Source of the DNA: an uncultured Phascolarctobacterium sp. | GTDB lineage: Bacteria; Bacillota; Negativicutes; Acidaminococcales; Acidaminococcaceae | Length of the DNA stretch: 35,223 nucleotides | Reading direction: 5' to 3' | NCBI GenBank assembly: GCA_947589605.1 | Contig: CANQBR010000019.1 | Location: forward strand, 1 to 35,223 | Shown here: piece after piece, positions 31,126-35,223 of the stretch | How positions within the stretch are numbered: the stretch's first letter is position 1 | How the letters are laid out: the number at the start of each line of letters is the position of its first letter | The notes under the pieces: generated by a model | The model's input: only the letters and a program-made list of their open reading frames with translations | Told to the model about the DNA's origin: nothing | Databases searched by the model: none | Position numbers and translations under genes: made by a program

Positions 31126-32526
31126 TTACAGGCTCAAAATGCCGGTGGATTGCAGCAGCAGCACGAAGAGCAGAGCGGGGGCCGCGAAGCGGATCATGAT
31201 GATGTAGAGCCAGCGGCGTTGGAAATGAAAACCTCCTTGTTCCACTTCTTCGATGATCGTCTGCGGGCTCAGCTGCCAGCCGATGAGCAGACAGGTGAGA
31301 AGAGCCACCAGCGGCATCAGCAGGTTGTTGCTGAGGTAATCCATCAGATCCAGCACCTGGGCCACTGCGCCGTTAGGCAGTTTCACTTCGAAGTAGAGCA
31401 GATTGTAGCCGAAGCAGACTAAAAGGCCGAAGACGACGGTGTAGACAGCCACGATGATGCAGCTCTTGCTGCGGGAAACATCGAAGCGGTCCATGAGGCT
31501 GGAGACCACGGCCTCCATGATGGATACGGAACTGGTGAGGGCTGCGAAGGCCACGATGAGGAAGAAGACGATGCCGATGAAGGGGCCGACTCCGCCCATG
31601 GCGGCGAAGATCTTAGGCAGGGAGATGAAGAGCAGGCCGGGTCCGCCGCTCATGCCTTCTCTTCCCATGAAGGTGTAGACCGCGGGGATGATCATCATGC
31701 CGGCCAGTACCGCCACCAAAGTGTCGTAGAACTCGATCTGATTGATGGAGTTCATCAGGTTGATGTCTTTGCGGGCATAAGAGCCGTAGGCCACCATGAT
31801 GCCCATGGCCACGCTGATGGAGAAGAAGAGCTGGCCCATAGCGTCCATGATGACGATGAGCAGCCTTTGCAGGGTCATGCCGGTGAAGTCGGGGATGACA
31901 TAAATGGCCAAGCCTTCCAGACCGGTGCGGGTGGCGCCGCCGGCATCGGTGTGCTCCAAAGTGAGAGAGAAGAAAGAAATGATGACGATCAACAAAAAGA
32001 GGATGGGCATCAGCACCTTGCTGTACGGCTCGATGCCCTTATCTACGCCTTTGTAGACTACGTAAAAGGTGAGGCCGAAGAAGACCAGCATCCAGAAAAC
32101 AGGGGCGAATCGAGCGGTGATATAGGCGCCGAAGAAGCCGTCCTGGGCGGCAGCCAGCCCGGAGCCGGTGAGGAAGGTGTAAAGATACTTCAGCACCCAG
32201 CCGCCGATGGCGCAATAATAAGGAAGGATGATGGTGGGCACCAGGCAGGCGAAGATACCGATGATGTACCACTTGGGATGCAGTTTGCTGTAAGCGGTGA
32301 GGGGCGACTGGCGGGTCTTGCGGCCGATGGCGACCTCACTGGTGAGCAGAGCGAAGCCGAAGGTCAAAGCCAAAATGAAATAGACCAGAAGGAAGATGCC
32401 TCCGCCGTCTTTGGCCGCCAAATAAGGAAAGCGCCAAATGTTGCCCAAGCCTACCGCACTGCCGGCGGCGGCCATGATGAAGCCCAGCGAACCGGAAAAA
32501 CTGCTGCGTTCTTTTTCGTCGTTCAT
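31126..32526 (-). CDS. Sodium-dependent transporter, neurotransmitter:sodium symporter (NSS) family
   Basis: A 466-residue protein with about 11-12 helices, LeuT fold. The N-terminal signature is SLGFIMAAAGSAVGLGNIWR followed by FPYLAAKDGGGIFLLVYF, which carries the sodium and substrate site residues of helix 1. Other conserved parts are MDAMGQLFFSISVAMGIMVA (helix 6-like) and AALTSSVSIMEAV (helix 8, Na2 site). Bacterial members import amino acids with Na+; the substrate is not predictable. It fits a cell that maintains a sodium gradient, as the antiporter operon also implies. AAGGAGAG precedes the ATG. Confidence 0.93.
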   Translation of the reverse strand: MNDEKERSSFSGSLGFIMAAAGSAVGLGNIWRFPYLAAKDGGGIFLLVYFILALTFGFALLTSEVAIGRKTRQSPLTAYSKLHPKWYIIGIFACLVPTIILPYYCAIGGWVLKYLYTFLTGSGLAAAQDGFFGAYITARFAPVFWMLVFFGLTFYVVYKGVDKGIEPYSKVLMPILFLLIVIISFFSLTLEHTDAGGATRTGLEGLAIYVIPDFTGMTLQRLLIVIMDAMGQLFFSISVAMGIMVAYGSYARKDINLMNSINQIEFYDTLVAVLAGMMIIPAVYTFMGREGMSGGPGLLFISLPKIFAAMGGVGPFIGIVFFLIVAFAALTSSVSIMEAVVSSLMDRFDVSRSKSCIIVAVYTVVFGLLVCFGYNLLYFEVKLPNGAVAQVLDLMDYLSNNLLMPLVALLTCLLIGWQLSPQTIIEEVEQGGFHFQRRWLYIIMIRFAAPALLFVLLLQSTGILSL

Positions 32527-32612
32527 AAAACTCTCCTTAGTAAATATATATAGTCCTCACGATCCTCCGAAAAATTTTCCGAGAGCGGAAAGAGGAAACT
32601 ATCCTAATTTTG

Positions 32613-32641
32613 ATTATACAGGGAAGAAAGGGAGAAGGCAA
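32613..32641 (-). promoter_or_regulatory. Promoter of the NSS symporter
   Basis: Minus strand TTGCCT (32641-32636), 17 bases, TATAAT (32618-32613). Confidence 0.8.
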
Positions 32642-32660
32642 CAAGTTTAACATTTTCTCC

Positions 32661-32689
32661 TTGCAATTGCCGGAGAAACAGGTTACAAT
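32661..32689 (+). promoter_or_regulatory. Promoter of the SCIFF peptide gene
   Basis: TTGCAA (32661-32666), 17 bases, TACAAT (32684-32689). The SCIFF ATG follows 34 bases later with AAGTGGAGG between. Confidence 0.78.
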
Positions 32690-32722
32690 AAATTGAAAGT
32701 TTCAAGTGGAGGTTACTTAACG

Positions 32723-32869
32723 ATGAAAAAACATGTAAAGACCGTCAATAAGACCATGCTGAACAAAGAACTGCGCAAGGGCGGCTGCGGCGAGTGCCCT
32801 GCTTCCTGCCAGTCAGCCTGCAAGACCTCCTGCACGGTAGGCAATCAAGTTTGCGAGCACAGCAAATAA
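32723..32869 (+). CDS. SCIFF ranthipeptide precursor (six cysteines in forty-five residues)
   Basis: A 48-residue peptide. The N-terminus KKHVKTVNKTMLNKEL is the SCIFF leader; the core holds six cysteines in GGCGECPASCQSACKTSC and TVGNQVCEHSK. In characterised SCIFF peptides the radical-SAM maturase links a cysteine sulfur to a non-alpha carbon of a threonine; the core here has Thr in KTSCT. The peptide is widespread in Clostridia and its biological role is unsettled. The gene is separated from its maturase by a terminator-like hairpin. Confidence 0.95.
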   Translation: MKKHVKTVNKTMLNKELRKGGCGECPASCQSACKTSCTVGNQVCEHSK

Positions 32870-32887
32870 GGTTCAGTGACAGGCTCA

Positions 32888-32920
32888 CGGCTCCCTGCTT
32901 TTTACAGGGAGCCGTTTTAG
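32888..32920 (+). terminator. Attenuator hairpin between SCIFF and its maturase
   Basis: A perfect 10-bp CGGCTCCCTG (32888-32897) with CAGGGAGCCG (32905-32914), then TTTTAG. With only four T it should allow some read-through, giving more precursor than enzyme. Confidence 0.83.
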
Positions 32921-32941
32921 CGTGGAGAAAGGATCGAAGAA

Positions 32942-34363
32942 GTGAGCATCCACCGCTTGTGTTTGGACGAATATAAAGGGATACTGGACGTGAACAGCGG
33001 CGCCGTGCATCTGGTCGACGAGCTGTTTTACGATCTTATGGAAGTCTACGACGGCAGCAACGGCTCTGCTGCCCTTGCCGCATTAGAGGGGCGCTATCCC
33101 CGGCGGGAACTGGAAGAAGCCTTGGCCGAAGCAGAAGAACTGCAGAAGGAGGGCCTGCTCTTTTCTCCCGATATCGAAGTGCCCCCTGTCTTTAACGAAG
33201 AGCCCATCGTCAAATCGCTCTGCCTTTTGGTCACGCAAGACTGCAATCTGCGCTGCGGCTACTGTTTTGCCGAAAGCGGCTCCTTCGGCGGCGCAAGGCA
33301 GCTGATGAGCAAAGAGACCGCCCGAGCGGCGGTGGAATTTGCCATCGCCGGCAGCAAGAGCAGACACAACCTAGAACTGGATCTTTTCGGCGGCGAACCG
33401 CTTATGAACTGGCCCACGGTGACCTTCATCGCCGATTACGTTCGCAAAAGAGAAGCTGAGTGCGGCAAGAACATCAAGCTCACTCTCACCACCAACGGCA
33501 CCCTGCTGACGGATGAGAAGATAAAATTTCTCAACGACAGGCGGGTGATGCTGGTGCTGAGCTTGGACGGGAAGAAAGAAACTCACGACGCCATGCGGCC
33601 CTTCCCCAACAAGCAGGGCAGCTACGATATTGCAACGGCCGCTTTCAAAAAGACCATAGCTTCCCGCCAAGGGAAAAATTATTATTTGCGGGGCACCTAC
33701 ACCCACTACAATCTTCACTTTGCCGCCGATGTGCTGGCCATGACCGAAGTAGGAAAAGAGATCTCCATGGAACCGGTGGTGGGCAAGGATGAACCTTGGG
33801 CTTTGACGGAGGACGATCTTCCGGTCCTCTTTGCCGAGTACGAAAAATTGGGCAGAGAGTATCTGCGCCGCCGGCTGCAGGGAGAAGGCTTCGACTTTTT
33901 CCATTTTAACGTGGCTCTGGACAACGGGCCTTGCGTGGCCAAAAGGTTGAGCGGCTGCGGGGCAGGCCACGAATATTTCGCCGTCACCGCTCAGGGCGAG
34001 CTCTATCCCTGTCATCAATTTGCGGGAAGAGAAGCCTATCGGCTGGGCAGTTTGCAAGAAGGCGTCATCAGGCCCGATCTGGTGGCGAAATTCCGCAACT
34101 GTCACGTTTTGACCAAGCCCCAATGCCGCAGCTGCTGGGCCCGCTTCTTCTGCAGCGGCGGCTGCCACGCCAATGCCGACTTGATCAACGGCACCATCGA
34201 GCAGCCCTATGATCTGGGCTGCCGCATCCAACGCAAGCGGCTGGAAGTGGCCGTAATCGTGCAGGCAGTGCTGCAGTCGCTGGCTCAGGAGGGGGAGGAT
34301 CGCCGCCCCGTAATCGACAACTTCACTTATCAAAATCAGTCCAACGCACACAACTTGCGGTAA
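32942..34363 (+). CDS. scfB: Thioether cross-link-forming SCIFF peptide maturase (radical SAM/SPASM)
   Basis: A 473-residue radical-SAM enzyme that modifies the SCIFF peptide encoded just upstream. The N-terminal 90 residues resemble a peptide-recognition domain. The radical-SAM cluster motif CNLRCGYC is at Cys101/105/108, and FGGEPLMNWP and TLTTNGTLL follow. The C-terminal SPASM region binds auxiliary clusters with CGAGHEYFAVTAQGELYPC and CRSCWARFFCSGGC. The start is GTG 32942 after GGAGAAAGGATC. It has no promoter of its own and depends on read-through from the SCIFF promoter. Confidence 0.95.
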   Translation: MSIHRLCLDEYKGILDVNSGAVHLVDELFYDLMEVYDGSNGSAALAALEGRYPRRELEEALAEAEELQKEGLLFSPDIEVPPVFNEEPIVKSLCLLVTQDCNLRCGYCFAESGSFGGARQLMSKETARAAVEFAIAGSKSRHNLELDLFGGEPLMNWPTVTFIADYVRKREAECGKNIKLTLTTNGTLLTDEKIKFLNDRRVMLVLSLDGKKETHDAMRPFPNKQGSYDIATAAFKKTIASRQGKNYYLRGTYTHYNLHFAADVLAMTEVGKEISMEPVVGKDEPWALTEDDLPVLFAEYEKLGREYLRRRLQGEGFDFFHFNVALDNGPCVAKRLSGCGAGHEYFAVTAQGELYPCHQFAGREAYRLGSLQEGVIRPDLVAKFRNCHVLTKPQCRSCWARFFCSGGCHANADLINGTIEQPYDLGCRIQRKRLEVAVIVQAVLQSLAQEGEDRRPVIDNFTYQNQSNAHNLR

Positions 34364-34424
34364 AAACTCAGCTGCCTTCGGCAGTCGGTCTCCGGCAAAA
34401 CTTTCATGATCAAGCGTAAAACTC

Positions 34425-34455
34425 AAAGGGCACGGCAACGTGCCCTTTTTTCTTT
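34425..34455 (+). terminator. Terminator of the SCIFF operon
   Basis: A perfect 10-bp AAAGGGCACG (34425-34434) with CGTGCCCTTT (34439-34448), loop GCAA, then TTTCTTT. Confidence 0.92.
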
Positions 34456-34612
34456 GTAGAAAGCTGAACAGGTCTGTACCCCAACATCTCATCGATTGGG
34501 AAAAGCAGCACTCACGGCAAGGATGAAAAAAAGCTGTTTAGTATCTTGCGATGAAGAACAACTTTTTCGTAGCATAACGATGACTCACCGTCAAAGTACT
34601 GTCAACTTTTTG

Positions 34613-35103
34613 CAAAAAGCAACGCTCCTCGGCCCTTATGTTTTTTGAAAAAGAGAAAGCAGCCTCGACCTCCGCTCATTTGCAAAAAGCAAGAGTCACC
34701 GCACCCTACTTTTTTAGAAAAAGAAAAGATCATCGCATCTTTTTCTCTTTTTGAAAAGAGTAAAAGTTCTTATGCCCCTCTGATTTTAAGATAAGCAAAG
34801 GTCTTTGCGCCTTTTTCTTTTAGAAAAAAGTAGAGATTTTCACACACCTCTTTTTTTCAGATAAGTAAATAGCCTTACGCTCTTCTCATTTTGGATAAAG
34901 CAAAGGTTTTGGCACCCCTCTTATTTTGAAATGAGCAGCGGTCTCACGCCCCCTCGCTTTTTGAAAAAGGCCAAGCTGCTCACACCCTTCTCTTTTCGAA
35001 AAAAGCCAAGGTCTCGCGGCCTCGGGCTTTCGGTAAAAGCCCCGCCTTTTAACAGCGCCGCTTTTTCGGAAAAGTCTGCGCCGAAAAAGTCGGCGCAAAA
35101 GCG
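34613..35103 (+). repeat. Degenerate tandem array with 35-bp period (array 2)
   Basis: Thirteen or fourteen units, each a T-tract, G/C, an A-tract with AAG, then a GC-richer part such as CAAGGTCTCGCGCCCC. The base before the A-tract is at 34613, 34647, 34683, 34717, 34753, 34790, 34823, 34860, 34894, 34928, 34963, 34998 and 35033. Twelve steps span 420 bases, i.e. exactly 35 on average, with steps of 33-37. No gene is present. The array ends about 30 bases before a strong promoter. From 34456 to 34612 I see no gene, only similar but unphased A-tracts. Confidence 0.87.
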
Positions 35104-35135
35104 TAAATTCGTAAAGAAAATTACAACAAATGGTG

Positions 35136-35164
35136 TTGACAAGCCTCCCTTTGCGTGGTAAGAT
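35136..35164 (+). promoter_or_regulatory. Strong promoter, probably of an rRNA operon
   Basis: Perfect TTGACA (35136-35141), 17-base spacer, TAAGAT (35159-35164), with an AT-rich region upstream. Downstream sequence includes GACCTTGAAAACCTTG near 35203, resembling the leader found before 16S rRNA in Bacillota. The 16S gene itself would lie beyond the window. Confidence 0.75.
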
Positions 35165-35223
35165 ATAAAAGCTGTCGGAAAGCTCCGCTTTCCCCGGCGC
35201 GGACCTTGAAAACCTTGCAGCGA

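Noticed and set aside
34886-35161. Short frames of about 70-76 codons on both strands in array 2
   Set aside because: They translate the tandem repeats, giving low-complexity Lys/Phe/Arg-rich peptides with no ribosome site.

Overview
The window reads as chromosomal DNA of an anaerobic member of the Bacillota (Firmicutes), most likely Clostridia or Negativicutes. The grounds are the SCIFF peptide with its radical-SAM maturase, a reverse-type rubrerythrin, a SpoVB-like flippase, a short ThiC, consensus SigA promoters and strong AAGGAGG ribosome sites. I cannot name the genus from sequence alone.

Layout. 1-2750: end of a sensor histidine kinase, a short-chain dehydrogenase and glutamate racemase (all +). 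2750-10690: a structured leader with a terminator-like hairpin, then an eleven-gene, mostly overlapping operon for a multisubunit Mrp-type cation/proton antiporter. Its order matches the membrane arm of Mbh-type complexes, with the MrpA C-terminus split into separate genes and three antiporter-like subunits. 10690-11090: a 35-bp degenerate tandem array. 11095-17103: nickel-pincer lactate racemase larA (+), an XRE regulator, tRNA-Thr(CGT), a pyroglutamyl-peptidase-like gene, and on the opposite strand the cofactor genes larB-larC-larE. 17109-18006: barstar and an exported barnase (-). 18053-20610: rubrerythrin (-) and a SpoVB/MurJ-superfamily flippase (+). 20624-23682: a HxlR regulator divergent from copA-copZ. 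23799-25115: an AT-rich KilA-N gene that looks acquired. 25500-27171: TPP riboswitch and thiC, then a second 35-bp array in the thiC 3' untranslated region. 27319-28467: rpsF-ssb-rpsR. 28474-28786: a promoter-to-terminator stretch with no ORF, a candidate small RNA. 28838-32641: class A penicillin-binding protein and an NSS-family symporter (both -). 32661-34448: SCIFF precursor, attenuator hairpin and maturase. 34613-35103: a third 35-bp array, followed by a near-consensus promoter and what looks like the leader of an rRNA operon cut by the window edge.

How parts fit. LarB, LarC and LarE build the nickel-pincer nucleotide that LarA needs. CopZ and CopA form a copper chaperone/export pair. 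Barstar protects the cell from its own barnase. SCIFF and its maturase form a ranthipeptide pathway. The most unusual unexplained structure is the set of three intergenic arrays that share an exact 35-bp period but not a sequence. The Mrp leader RNA and the orphan transcript at 28.5 kb come next.
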